From Ipomoea triloba (taxonomy: Eukaryota > Streptophyta > Magnoliopsida > Solanales > Convolvulaceae), in contig NC_044920.1 in assembly GCF_003576645.1 (NCBI RefSeq), positions 19,351,100 through 19,415,099 of the forward strand: a stretch of 64,000 nucleotides of DNA. Direction: 5' to 3'. The translations under genes and the position numbers were made by a program. The notes below the pieces were generated by a model, which made no database searches, had not been told where the DNA came from, and worked only from the letters and a program-made list of their open reading frames with translations. This document shows positions 22,353 to 35,059 of the stretch, piece after piece. Position 1 is the first letter of the stretch. Every line of letters starts with the position of its first letter.

Positions 22353-22599
22353 TAAATATTTAAAATATTAAAAGTATACTATTCTTAAAAAAATTTATTA
22401 ATGTTATTAAATTTTATATATAAAAATAAAATATGAGGATTACTCATTATAAAATTTTGTTATTTAATAACAAAATTAAAATTCGATAATAAAATAAAAT
22501 GAATACTATCGTACATGATCGTATAACGAAACACAACTTCGATTTATCATTTTAAATATATTTAATGTCTTTCAACCACAATCTAGGAGCCCTCAAATA

Positions 22600-22707
22600 T
22601 TAATCTCTCCGGTTTCTTAATCTCTCCGGATCTCCGCCATCGGCTTCTCCAAATCGTCTACGCCTCAAAATCTCGAAGTGTCGGACATTCAATTCTTCCT
22701 TACCAGG
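22600..22707 (+). promoter_or_regulatory. possible 5' leader exon of the DUF3128 gene
   Basis: A CT-rich, GC-richer block ends CTTACCAG before a GTATAAATGG donor. It could splice to the acceptor CTGGCATCAG just upstream of the start codon at 24376, giving a leader intron of about 1.6 kb. This is inference from composition and splice signals only. Confidence 0.35.
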
Positions 22708-24375
22708 TATAAATGGTTCATGAAATCAACCATTTTGCTATTTTTTTCCTGGTATTTAAAAATTTATGCCCATAATAATCAGATATAGAAAGAATTGATT
22801 GTCCGACACTGAAAGCATTGATTGTCTTTACCCAGATCTGTACTCAGATCTTACATGCATGGGTTCGATTTCGCCTTACATGCACGGAAGAAGAAATACC
22901 CAAAATATGATATTGAAGTTCATCCATTTTAACTCTAGGATATAAATGAGCATAATTAACAACTTATATTAGAATATCTGACACGGGTTCATGTATAGGG
23001 ATAGCCAATCTATAAAGGAACCTTCAAATGACTGAGTTGTCTATATCATTTAGAAAGATATTGTGCATTTATCTTAATTGAAGCATATGCTCCAAATAAA
23101 TCTGGAGCATGCATTACTCTCTATTTTTTGAGGTTTGTTATTTTAATTAATTGTTTTCACAACTTATATTTCTTTAAAACTCTATTTAGTCTTATGTGAA
23201 TACTTAATTTGTACAGTAGACATTTACAGTTAACTATAAATTTAGTATGCTAAAAAAGATATAGCTGTGGCCATATAGATGTGTGTTATTAAAAAAATTT
23301 GGCAGACTCAAAAAACTTTATATCAAAATCTCTTATCAGTGTAACCTTCAAAGTATCACATATTTCTTTTATTCTCAGAAATGGTATGTTAGACCATGTC
23401 AGGTTTTGTATAGTCATACTTTGGTGCAACAAAATGTTACTAAACACCCAGCATAACCAAAAGTATGTATGACTCTTTTAGATTACAGTGTATCAGAAAC
23501 ACCTTTATTGTATAAAATAATAAATAACTTAAAAAGTGCAGTTGAAATTAAAATATGATAAAAAAAAAATAGCTGACTGATTGGTGCTACAATCTAACTA
23601 TCAAATATTAGGTTTATTATCTGAAATACTATGTTGACCATTTCAGGTACATCACACAGACTTTGGTGGGACAAAATTTTAGTCCTTGAATCATATATTC
23701 CAGATCACATTATTTGACTATTCAATTTCATATTGATTGTTATATATGAAAAAAACTATAAAATCGTGTATTCTGCTTATAGATTTCAGATTTAAAGTAG
23801 ATCCATAGATCCATAGATACATATCTTGCGTGTATAAAGTGGTTGCAGATCTGGACTTAAAGTTTGAGACAGATTGATTTACAATGATTTTAATAAAATT
23901 CTATACAGGTTGTGTAATCGAACGTATAAGAACATTCAATCTATTTTGATTTAGTTACGTTTAATTATTACAAATATGTTTTTTAATGAAGCATTTTTTC
24001 AAGCAATTCTGTGATAGTCTGCAATTCTCATATTGTGAATGTATAGCTAATTGTATCATAGCATCCAAGGCATGTAATTTACAACTTCTATAATTCTAAT
24101 GAGTTTTTTTTTTTATGTTCATGTTAATGCCAGATATAACAGGTACAGATTAAGATCATGCAGTTTATTAGCAAGATAAGTACACATCTCCAGCAAATTT
24201 AATAGTCAATATGAAAGTAGGGTTTACTAACCTTGATTACTTGAAGTGATTTTGCACTCTAGAAAGTTGTGTTATTAAAAAAAAAACAAAAAACAAAAAA
24301 ATAAAAAACAAAACCCTATAGAAGAATAACCGGAGTCGGAACAACAACTTCTGGCATCAGAAAGACTAGAGTGTA

Positions 24376-25979
24376 ATGAGCTCGGAGAAGGAACCGCGGC
24401 GAAAGCTATCGTGCTCAGCCTGTTTCGATGCACTTTGGTTCTGCTACAGTATGTTTTTTTCTTCCCATGTGGAGAATCGTTTTCCTATATTCTGATTAGA
24501 TTTGAATTTTAGGGAGTTTTTGTGAGATTTGATATCTTGAGATCTGTAATTTGGAATTACGTTGTGGTAGCTCCAGTCCATCAAATGCAGCAGTACTATA
24601 GGCTCGGTAACCTTGACAACTGTTCTGATAAATGGAGTGCCCTTTATGATTGCTTGACTTTAAAAACTAAACGCCAAGCTGAAGTGGAGGTATGCTTTCA
24701 TTTTACTTTACAAAGTTTTTAAACTATCGATTTGTCTTAGAGAAGGGATATAGTGCACACAGAATGCAAACAAAACTGCATCAATTTCATTTAAAACAGG
24801 AATGGTAGCTTAGCAATTGTTTGGATTGTTTTTATTGGAAGGTTATATGGTTGCTTGCTAGCTAGCTAGCTTGTGTTGTGTTGTTTAGGTCTTTGCCTTT
24901 TCTCTACTCTTCGGCTACCTTTGAGATCAATCCCCTCCTAAGATATTTTTTGGACAAGGTGATATAATATAGAATTCATTAATAATATTCAATTCGATAC
25001 GGTGCTTGCGCTAGTAAACCTTTTGGTGAGGATTTTTAGTCCTACTTCCCGGGGACGCTGTCCTTAATATGATGTAAGCTGAGGGGGAGCTTCTTTATTT
25101 TCCTTAACCTGTTATGTGATTGAGCTAGTAAACCTTTCTTGATGGGATTTTGACTTGTATGGAGTTAGGGACCACTTTGCCCATTGAGCCTTTTTATGTC
25201 ACTGGCCATCATTGTTGTTGGATACTGCAAATTAACCCCTATGGGCGAATGGCACTTTGGAACCACGATTTTGAGATTTGATTCTTTAAAAAAATAAATA
25301 AATTTAAAGTCTTGAGTGTGCATGTGATGCTCTTACGAATATGCAAACTGTGCTTGTTCAAATTTGGGTGAGCTAGAATACAGTGCATGTCCTTTTATCA
25401 CAAGCTGCCTGAAGATAGCCCCATTTGCTAGGTGTCTAGGACTAGAATAGAGTTTGTAAGAGCCATGCTATTTGTAGGTTAACATACTACAATACATTGT
25501 CCAATGGTTGGAGTCAGAGAACAGTTGTACCTACCTATATGTACAGGATTTCCAAACTGTGTCCATGAACCGAATAGCTTCTTAGTTTTGGACCATGATT
25601 TTGGATTTGGAATAATTTTTCCTCTCCTGTAACACTTAAAATTTTCAATTGGGTTGACATACTTTACGTCTTTACCCCAAAGCATACACAATGGAATTTT
25701 ATGTTTACAGTTGATTCATTTCAAGGCTTGAAACAATCCCACATCACTACTATGGTCTGAAATTTATTGGGGAATATCCATTTTAACTGCATATTCCATT
25801 ATATAGAGTTTCTGAATATGTGATATTATCGCTCCTTATTCTTGGGTTTCATGAAACAGGAAATTTTGGAAAAGCGGGAGAAAACCAAGCCTCACATATG
25901 GTCTTTTCGGACACCAGAAGAAGCAGCATCTCAGTGGCAAAAACTCTATGGGCATATGCACATATGTGAAGATGAGTAA
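24376..25979 (+). CDS. DUF3128 / twin-CX9C small protein
   Basis: A complete 103-residue protein in three exons: 24376-24448, 24571-24689 and 25860-25979. The donors GTATGT and GTATGC, the acceptors GTGGTAG and GAAACAG, and the phases all agree. It begins MSSEKEPRRKLSCSACFDAL. It contains VHQMQQYYRLG, CSDKWSALYDC and a conserved IWSFRTPEEA near the C-terminus. This matches plant members of the DUF3128 (Emi1/C227.17c-like) family, whose function is poorly known. C13-X9-C23 and C42-X9-C52 form a twin CX9C pattern, typical of small mitochondrial intermembrane-space proteins folded by Mia40. A mitochondrial role is therefore a reasonable inference, not shown. A broken copy of exon 1 lies 7 kb upstream. 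Confidence 0.92.
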
Positions 25980-26736
25980 AATACACAAACTACTGCTCAT
26001 TTATTGATTCTTTTTTTTCCATTCAGAGCTTCAAGCAATAATTACAATGATTTACCAAAGCAATTTAATGATTAGTTACTGTTGAGGTTACGGGTTAGCC
26101 ATATCACCTGGTCAACTGATTCTGTCTTTTTGAGGTAAGGAATTTGATTTATGGAATTTCCAATGATTATTTCAATATATTATTTCAGTGAACTTTGTTT
26201 ATGTTGTTGAGGTAAGCTAAACTCTTATGATGAACACAACCAGCCAACTAATAAACCAGTGAATGTACTCAATTCTATAATTATAGGATAAGCATATTTA
26301 ATTAAGGACATTTTAAGGTGTTGATTTTTACGGGGTAGAGGGGGCCACAGGCTAGTTCAGGACTAAACTAATCTTGAACCGGCTTGGAGCTAACAGTGTA
26401 ACAGTATCTGGTCTAGGAGCTAGGACTTTCCAAACCAGATCAGAACTGCCTTGTAGAGGGTTTATCCTGGACCCCTGGTCCAACCATTTGGACTTGGCCC
26501 CAGTCACCCCTTGAGGCTCGAGCTAATACTAGGCCTTCTTAGTTGGAGTATGAACAACCTAGGTTAACCTAGGTTGGTTTACCTCCTTGTAGTCCTTTGC
26601 AAGTTAGGATCACAAGGCAGTGTTTATCTAATGCATATTGTCCAGAAGTGGCTGTAAGTTTTCTTCGCCACCCAAAAACAAAATTCCTCTTAACTCAAAT
26701 TATAAATAGTGAGCCCTCGGTGGGTAGCAAACCCTT
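25980..26736. other. 3' flank and intergenic DNA
   Basis: Presumed 3' untranslated region then non-coding sequence. Bases 26330-26590 are GC-richer with no recognisable domain. The long plus-strand frame from 26597 is the antisense shadow of the transporter pseudogene. Confidence 0.4.
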
Positions 26737-27465
26737 TTATTGTTTGAATAAAAAATTAGCGAATAATCGAAAGGTTTTAGCATCTAGGATAATCTGTCTA
26801 ACTGCAGCAACTGCTGCTATGACTCCCAAGATGGAAAACACCACAACTATACTCAAATTTAACCAGAAAACAACACTCCTCTTGGAAGGTTTGAAGGTTG
26901 AGTTGAAGAAAACCACAGGCAACACAAAATCCAGCGGCATAAACCCAAATGCACCAATTACTGCATTTATGTCTCCAAAAAATGGTAGCATTGCAGCTAT
27001 CGTAGTCGCCACCACAACAGATAATGATCGTGATATCACTCTGGGAATCACGTTTCTGCTCGAGAATTCTCCACTCTTTGGATCTCCAAACATTCTTTCC
27101 AACATTTCATTTGTTGGTTGCAAGTACACCTTTCATAGCCAAAACATTGAAAAATCAATACCTGCCTAAATTTTTAATTGAAACAGAATATGTTATCGAA
27201 AAATCAGTATAACAGAATACATTATTCTTACCACAGCTACATCGGAGAGTTGCATAATGGTAAAGAGATTGGTGATGAAAATGAAAGCTTTGGGAACCAA
27301 ATTTTTGCCATTTTCTGTGAAGTTGCTGAGGATTAGTCCCTTAGATTGGTTCCCAAATGCCCAATACCCAGAAATGGCAACACTGAAGAATGTCTATAAC
27401 ACTACTGCATAACAAATACACAGTCCTTTGAACATCTTCCCTTTCACTGGTGGAGCCAATGTTGC
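26737..27465 (-). pseudogene. GABA/amino-acid transporter fragment
   Basis: Two minus-strand exons of an AAAP-family transporter, closest to plant GABA transporter 1: 27465-27232 (APPVKGKMFKGLCICY, then FFSVAISGYWAFGNQ) and 27129-26737 (YLQPTNEMLERMFGDPKS, then PFFGDINAVIGAFGFMPLD). GT-AG signals flank the 102-bp intron. The first exon contains one in-frame TAG after CYAVVL. The N-terminal half of the family protein (roughly 200 or more residues) is missing upstream. The C-terminus runs a few residues past the usual end. A truncated pseudogene keeping its intron, so not a retrocopy. Confidence 0.88.
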
Positions 27466-27919
27466 CTGTAAAGTAACACTTTCGATCATTTCAAGGCATT
27501 CCCGTAAAAAACCTTTTTGGTAAATAAAAAGAAAAAAATTTCCCGCCAAAGCAAAACTAGGGAAAGTAAATAGGGGCTACACTGTTGTAGTCTATAATAA
27601 TTGTGTTGAAACTGATATTTAAATGACTTGAAAATTGAAAGGTTGTTGGAAAGCTATTCGTATACCTGAACTATTATAGTATTATTACAAGGCATCAATA
27701 CATGTGTGAATACAAAATAAATTTAAATGCTAGATGACTGTTGCAATCTTCAAAATGAATACTCCGTATTAATTTTAAAATGAACTTTCCTATATACATA
27801 TATGTGGAGGAAAGGACGAAAATGAGCAGCATACATCATAACAGCGAGGCTGAAGGGGCTGAAGGGGAAGACTGGGGGAAGACTGGTCCAGTGTTAGACT
27901 AATTTCATACTGTATTCCG

Positions 27920-28276
27920 AGGCCTGGGAGGAGTGGTAGACTAAGTGTTCGATAGAATGCCCCATCCGACTAAGGAACCAGGAGTCTAGAGTGTGATGCT
28001 ACATGGTGATGGTGCCGTGGGCTACCTTGATTGAGCCCGAGTCACATTGCCTAGAACCCTGTAGAAATGTCAAACATGAGACTTAGATAGGACATTCATC
28101 TCCTTGCGTTCTTTCCTCGTTTTCCTTATTTTACAATTGCTTATACCTTGCTTCATGATCCTTTTACTTTTATGTGGTTCTCGTAAGTCTTGTCTCCCAA
28201 CATCCTAAATGTCAAGGCTCAATTTGATTCCAATTTGTCATCCTTGAGAACACGACACTCGGGAAACTTCTTCCTC
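27920..28276. repeat. direct repeat, left copy (possible LTR)
   Basis: This 357-bp block recurs at 28751-29107 in the same orientation with no net length change and moderate divergence. Both include GGTGATGGTGCCGTGGGCT and end near GACACTCGGGAAACTTCTTC. It could be a pair of decayed LTRs or a tandem duplication with an 831-bp period; clear TG...CA ends were not found. Confidence 0.7.
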
Positions 28277-28750
28277 GTTTTATCCACATCATCCACCTCC
28301 CATTAAACTACTCCTTTCAGGGGATTTTTCTCACTCTTAGTTCTAGATCCTTAGATAGGGAGATTAGATTAGATCTAGATTGCTTTTGGATTGGAAATTG
28401 GCATTGCTATGTTCTAAGATTGGTACTCTCTACTCTATCTTTATAATTCCTTTAGTTTTAATTGCAATTTCCATTTCGGTTCTTAATTGATGTTAGATTC
28501 CCATGTGCTTTGTTTCTTGCAATGTTTAGCTAGTTTAGAATTGGGGATTGGGTGTTCGAATCTAGTTATTGTGTTTGATTTGATTTAATTCTTCCAATGA
28601 TTCTAGAAATGTTGATTTAGGGTTCATATATCGTGTGGTTGATGTATAGTTTGATTTGCTTCTATTTCCGGCCGAGATAGATAGTAAAGTGAGAGGAAGG
28701 TCTATATGAGTCCTAATTGGCCACATCTCCGCCCTTGATCCGGGAGGATG
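28277..28750. other. spacer between direct repeats
   Basis: Non-coding. No retrotransposon domain was found, so if the repeats are LTRs the element was coding-free or deleted. Confidence 0.4.
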
Positions 28751-29107
28751 AGGCCCGGGAAGAGTGGTAGACCAAGTGTTCGATAAAATGCCCCTGACTG
28801 TGGAATCGGGAGTCCGGAGTGTGACGCCACCCGGTGATGGTGCCGTGGGCTCTCTTGATCGTAGCCTAGTTACATTGCCTAGCACTTCTGACAGTAGTAT
28901 CGAACATGAGAGCTAGATAGGACATTCGTCTCCTTGCTTTCTTTGATTGTTTTCCTTTATTTTACAATTGTTTATCTCTTGCTCCATGATTCTTTTGCTT
29001 TTAAATGGTTCTTGTAACTCTTATCTCTTAACCTCCTAAATGTCAATGCTTAATTCGACTCCAATTTGTCATCCTTGAGAACATGACACTCGGGAAACTT
29101 CTTCTCC
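28751..29107. repeat. direct repeat, right copy (possible LTR)
   Basis: Second copy of the block at 27920-28276. A minus-strand open frame across it is not protein-like. Confidence 0.7.
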
Positions 29108-29841
29108 ATTTTACCCTACTTAATTCCATCTTTTCACCTCACCTAAAACTACACAATATCACAGATCGAGTTGGATCGAGTCAATATACAAATGTACTAC
29201 TTATACTAGCATATGTAATACTAAATCAAAAATAAAATGTTTGTTAGTTATAAGGAAAAATGTAATACTTTTGAGGACAAATATAATACTTTTATATTTT
29301 AGATAAAGTACGGAGTGTTATTCTTATACATGAATGATCACGAGTTCAATTCTTGATTCTCGAATTGTGATTATGGGTTTTATTGACAAAGTAAAAGTTC
29401 AATCCCGAACTACATTCAACCAAACATGCCATTAGTTATGAAAATTACATATCTTGTGAGGGTAGTACGTTAGGCTTTGCTTAATCCCACATACGGCATT
29501 TTGTTTGAGCAAAAAAAGGAACTAAAAATTAATGATGGGTCATAAGTTGTTGGGCAAGGATTTGGAAGGCGAGTCATGTCATCGAAATGTAATGTTGGTG
29601 TTTGATGTTAACCTGATTAAAAAGACCGAAATTAAATATATTTATATTTATTGTTGTTCTTTGAATTTGCCCATACATCAAGATCATGGTCGTTCAAGAA
29701 AGGGTCATCATGTTTATGATTCGTGTGTATGGTAGTTGAAACAATACTGGAGAATACTTAAATGAGTGAAACAAAAATAAAATAAAATAAAAATATTTAA
29801 TGTGAATGACATGCCATGTATCTACTATCTACTATACTATA
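29108..29841. other. AT-rich intergenic DNA
   Basis: Nothing recognised until the Helitron boundary. Bases 29821-29858 contain stuttered TCTACTA/TACTATA words at that boundary. Confidence 0.4.
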
Positions 29842-31399
29842 TCTACTATACTAATAAGAGCCAAAGAGAGTTAGGCCTAAAATGGGTAGAAAAAATGGCG
29901 GTCAAATTATTTAATCAAATGGATGGTTAAGATGAATTATTTAATCAAATAGATGGTTAAGATAATTCAGATTAATATTATTAATAGAGATTACCTAATT
30001 TAACCTTACTTTTATGATTATCCGTTAAGTTTTCCGTTAAATATTCTCTTCTCCGTTAATATTCTGTTAACTTTTAACTTACCCATTAATTTCTATAAGA
30101 AAGGTCTTAAGTTCGAACCTTATCTCAATCAAATTTGACACAATTAAGTTTCTCACTCTATTTTACTCTTATTAAATTAAATAAATTAGTAGCTACAATA
30201 AAAAATGATGCATATGTATTTCTTTAATTTAGAATTATGTGTCTACAATACCTTTATTTGAAAAAATTATTCGTTATCAAAAAATTAAATTAAATAAGAG
30301 AAATAATTTCATTAGTTATATTATCTTTATTTTCTCTCATTCAAAGATTCTTTACATTCAAATTTATCAATTGATATGATATTCATTACATTGTCCATTA
30401 TTTTATTTTTATAATATCTTGTAATTAAATATCAAAGTTATAGTACAAAATAATGTTATATATTTATTTACCAAGTATTTTATTAATACTATGAAAAAAA
30501 ATTAAAATAATTTGAAGCTAATTATATTAATTATTTGGGGATTGGTTGACAAAGAGAGGACTCAAATAATAACCCAACAAATTGAAGCGGAATCACTCTA
30601 TTTTACTCTTATTTAATTAAATAAATTAGTATTTACACCAAAAAATGATACATATGTATTTCTTTAATACCATGAAAAAAATAAAAAAGAATAGTTTGAA
30701 ACCAATCATATTAATTACTTGGGGGATTTGTTGACAATGAAAGTACTCAAATAACCCATTACCCAGCAAATTGAAGCGACAAACTACCTTTTAATATCTT
30801 TGGAATACATTATATTTTAAATTTTCAATTTTTTATTAATTTATTTAATCTTTTTTCTTAAACTATGAATTTCTTTATCCACAATAACTCATTCAACAAT
30901 AATGGTTAAACCAAATGAACCCCAAGCAGAACACCTAAAGGAAAGTCCATAGCTCCTATATCAAAATCTCATTGCATGACATTGTCATCTATGCTACCAA
31001 CAATATCCGAATTGCAAATAACACACTACCAACAAAAAGGAAGAGAACAAATAGTAAAGATGAAGACAATGACAATGTTACTCAAAAGAGAATTAAGTAC
31101 CACTTAGAAAAATTCAAATTAAAAGTAGTATTTATTTGGACTATCATTTTTAGACCAAATATTTAGACTATCGATTTTACAAGGTTGCAAACATTTATTT
31201 TAGTAATAATTATAATGAATTTTCTATATTATCTTAGATTCATATCATTTAAGTTAGATATTTAAATAAAAAAATTCGACATTCAATTATCCATGTATAA
31301 ACTTCTCCTATATAATCTTGCATTGATATACTTTCAAATATTTATTTAAATATAAATATTAGGCATTAACCCATTCGCGCAATGCGCGCATAAAACTAG
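29842..31399 (+). mobile_element. non-autonomous Helitron, long copy 1
   Basis: A 1,558-bp element starting TCTACTATACTAATAAGAGCC after A and ending AAAACTAG before T. The 3' hairpin is CGCGC-AAT-GCGCG (31376-31388), eight bases before CTAG. There is no helicase or Rep domain. Internally, a segment beginning CACTCTATTTTACTCTTAT occurs twice (about 30155 and 30595). It shares sequence over its full length with 34167-35993 and partly with 20978-21478. Confidence 0.88.
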
Positions 31400-31634
31400 T
31401 GATGATATCTATAATAAATATAAATTATATAGGTACTAAAATTTATATTAAATTACATAATATTTTCACAGTCTTATAATATGATATCTATAATAAATAT
31501 AAATTTATAACAAATATATAATTAGATAAAAATATATCTACCTGTAATTATTTTTTATCAAATTAAATGTGTTAATATTTTCACAATCTTATAATATGAT
31601 ATGTATAGATGCACAATAAACATAGCAAATTATG
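31400..31634. other. AT-rich DNA with short direct repeats
   Basis: TATCTATAATAAATATAAATT and TTTTCACARTCTTATAATATGATAT occur two to three times at irregular spacing. No gene. Confidence 0.5.
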
Positions 31635-31949
31635 TTATGGACCCATGGTCAAGGTTCACAATTTAAAAACTCTATATTCACAATTTTAAATCTCAATATA
31701 CAAAATTACATTACTCAATATTCACAATTTTTTAACTTTTGATTCACAATTTTATTATATAGATTCAAAAATTGTGTTATACTATTGAACATAGAGTTCT
31801 GAAATTGTGAACATAAAGTTCTGTAATTGTGAATATAAAGTCTAAAAATTATGAATATAAAGTTCAAAAATTATGAACATAAAGTTCTAAAATTGTGAAT
31901 ATAGGCCTGAGTTTACCTTGTAAGGTGGACCCGCGTCCATGGCATAATA
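31635..31949. mobile_element. foldback MITE with ATTCACAATTTT array
   Basis: The left end GGACCCATGG and right-end words GGACCC and CCATGG are palindromic and resemble the ends of the element at 12102. The left half repeats ATTCACAATTTT-type words. The right half repeats their complement AAATTGTGAAYATA about six times, so the whole can fold back. No coding capacity. Target duplication not resolved. Confidence 0.6.
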
Positions 31950-32030
31950 ACCGAGTTAACATTATAAGATAAAAAAAAAATAACAATATAAATAAAATAA
32001 ACAATCAGGCCTAAGATTAATTTTGTAACT

Positions 32031-32092
32031 AATGGTAGGCCCAATCAAAAGCCCTTTGTAACTAATGGTAGGCCCAATCAAAAGCCCAACAA
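32031..32092. repeat. 33-bp tandem duplication
   Basis: TTTGTAACTAATGGTAGGCC and the bases after it (through AAAGCCC) occur twice back to back. Confidence 0.85.
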
Positions 32093-32556
32093 CCTGATCC
32101 ATAATACATTATATAAATACATTTTCTACACCTAAACCTAATCTGCTAGCTGACCCTTCGCATTCTTTCATCTGTTCTACGTTTCTCTCTAGCTCTGTCC
32201 AAATTTGTACCTTCTACCCCAATTTCTAAGTTTATACTTTCTGTTATGGTTTGATGTTAACTATTTAACTAAAAAAAAAAAATCTATATTGTGATATCAA
32301 AGCAATAATTCGTGATATCAGAGCAATAATTCATGATATCAGAGTAATATATAAAATCTATATTTATAATATTAATAAAAATAAAATCATACTAAAGCTT
32401 TAAAGTACAAAATGGAATCTCTATACACTTCACTACAAAAATATTGCATGCATCATAGCAGACACTGCACACTCCTCGCATCAAGCTTTTTCTTAATTAA
32501 CTTTCATCATCATATCATCGTACGCACCTACCTTAATTTATTTAAATCATCATGTA

Positions 32557-32851
32557 GGGTGTGTTTGGTTCGCACATGGGAATCGAAATCGGAATGTGTA
32601 TCAAATACTTGGTAATGGGTTTTGGTGAATGTATTTAGCATGTTTGGTAGTTGGGTGGAATGGAAATGATTATTAATAGTTGGGGAAGAAAGGAGGAAGG
32701 GAAATGAAACCCTTATTTAATAATGGTATGGGTTTTCTCATTAATGGGGTATTCCAAACCCATAGTAGCATTCACAAAACATATCGACCAAACACTAGCA
32801 ATCACTTTCATACACATTACTTATGCCTAAATTCACCAACCAAACACACCC
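32557..32851. mobile_element. Tourist-like MITE
   Basis: Perfect terminal inverted repeats GGGTGTGTTTGGTT and AACCAAACACACCC bound a 295-bp non-coding element. The flanks are TA-containing (GTA and TTA). This matches PIF/Harbinger-derived Tourist MITEs, which commonly begin GGG(T/C)NTGTTTGG. Confidence 0.8.
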
Positions 32852-33687
32852 TTAGTCTCAATCTGCTTCAATTCCGATCCACTATACCGAACGTGGCATC
32901 AAAATCACTTCCGCTCCTAACGTAGTGGTTTTTGGTATTCTAATTCCAATGATTCCAATACTTGCTTCTCATCCAGATAAGGTTGGCATCTACTTTAGGT
33001 ATCCAGTCCCCGCTGCTTTCAAAGGAACAGTCAATGGCATAACTATTGAATGACACTTGTTTCTTCATCGTCATTGCAAGTAGGGGTACTTATATGATTG
33101 AGTTTTTTTTTATTCGGGTATAACTTATAATTGAGCTATGCTCAAGCATAAATAGTTTGTGTACTGAATTAAGTCAAATTTTAACATTTATATTTGATAG
33201 GGTTAATGGAGATAGGCCCAATTTGTTGGTTGGGGCCAAGCAAGGAATAAAGGTACAAGACAGAGGATTAAGGTGGTACAAGACAAGCTAAGTAGAGGAG
33301 GGGTACAAGCCAGGAACAATCGTTATTGATCCACACAGCTGCGTGGACCATACCATCAAATAATGTACTTTTCTAAAAACATAATAAGTTTCAATCCAGG
33401 TTATACCCCTGGTTTATGTCCGTTTTTTCTGTTAATTTTTGTTGTACTTTACGCTACAAAAGTTGTACTACATAATTTTTTGAACAAAAATATCCCTACC
33501 GTTATAACTTCTGTTATCTTTTCACATTATAATTACCATGCACATGCGTACACAATATCCTTTCTTACATTCTTCAATGGTAAGTTTGAATTCATTTAGA
33601 TATTAATTAAATATTACCATAGTTATATTTAGTAATTTATCATTTCTATAATTCTTAAAATTAATATGAATTATATAATTATAAATA

Positions 33688-33749
<62 letters not shown>

Positions 33750-34099
33750 CATAATGCATTTACAGTTGAATTGAGACTGGATTTTTGGATATCAATCTGT
33801 GAAAGTTGTTGAATTGAGATAGTTGAAATCAAGTATTATGTATATCCACATATGAATATGAATTTATAAGGATATTTCTACAAAAGAAGAATACATTTAA
33901 ACAAATTTTATTCATTTTCAAAGACAAAAATTTTTTTAATACAATTTTGAGTACTCTTAAAATTACAGTAGAATATATTCATCAAATACTTACAGTTGAA
34001 TATCTTGTGTTAATTTCAAATACTTACACAACAAAATTTTTTTACTTGAAAATCTATAAAACTTCGACAACTAAAAAAAACGCATTATAACTATTTCAA
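32852..34099. other. intergenic DNA
   Basis: No gene recognised. A (TA)n tract lies at about 33690-33744. The latter part probably belongs to the Helitron ending at 34166. Confidence 0.4.
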
Positions 34100-34124
34100 A
34101 ATGATTTACTAATTGAGTTTAAAT

Positions 34125-34166
34125 ATTGGGCACAAGTCTTCGCGCAAAGCGCATAGAAAAAACTAG
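34125..34166 (+). mobile_element. Helitron 3' terminus abutting the next Helitron
   Basis: GGGCACAAGTCTT is followed by the stem TTCGCGCAAAGCGCAT, then AGAAAAAACTAG and T, a Helitron 3' end. The next bases (TATACTAATAAGAG) are the 5' start of long copy 2, lacking only its first bases. The upstream element's own 5' end was not found. Confidence 0.75.
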
Positions 34167-35059
34167 TATACTAATAAGAGCCAAAGAGAGTTAGACCTAA
34201 AATGGGTAGAAAAATGGCGGTCAAATTATTTAATTAAATGGATGGTTCAGATAAATTATTTAATCAAATAGATGGTTAAGATAATTCAGGTTAATATTAT
34301 TAATAGAGATTACCTAATTTAACCTTACTTTTATGATTATCCGTTAAGTTTTCCGTTAAATATTCTCTTCTCCGTTAATATTCCGGTAACTTTTAACTTA
34401 CCAATTAATTTCTATAAGAAAGGTCTTAGGTTCGAACCTCATCTCAATCAAATTTGACATAATTAAGTTTCTCACTCTATTTTACTCTTATTAAATTAAA
34501 TAAATTAGTAGCTACAACAAAAAATGATACATATGTATTTCTTTAATTTAGAATTATGTGTCTACAATACCTTTATTTGAAAAAATTATTCATTATCAAA
34601 AAATTAAATTAAATAAGAGAAATAATTTCATTAGTTATATTGTCTATATTTTCTCTCATGCAAAGATTCTTTACATTCAAATTTATCAATTGATATTCAT
34701 TACATTGTCCATTATCTTATTTTTACAATATCTTGTAATTAAATATCAAAGTTATAGTACAACATAATGTTATATATTTATTTATCAAGTATTTTATTAA
34801 TACTATGAAAAAAAATTTAAAATAATTTGAAGCTAATTATATTAACTACTTGGGGATTGATTGACAAAGAGAGTACTCAAATAATAGCCCAACAAATTGA
34901 AGCGGAATCACTCTATTTTACTCTTATTCAATTAAATAAATTAGTATTTACACCAAAAAATGATACATATGTATTTCTTTAATACCATGAAAAAAAATAA
35001 AAAAATAGTTTGAAACCAATCATATTAACTACTTGGGAGATTTGTTGACAATGAAAGTA

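Noticed and set aside
26597..27169. 190-codon plus-strand frame
   Set aside because: Antisense shadow of the transporter pseudogene, whose minus-strand translation matches a known family.
30100..30125. GTTCGAACC B-box-like sequence in Helitrons (also at 34430)
   Set aside because: No A box or tRNA fold around it; it is a palindrome within the Helitron family.
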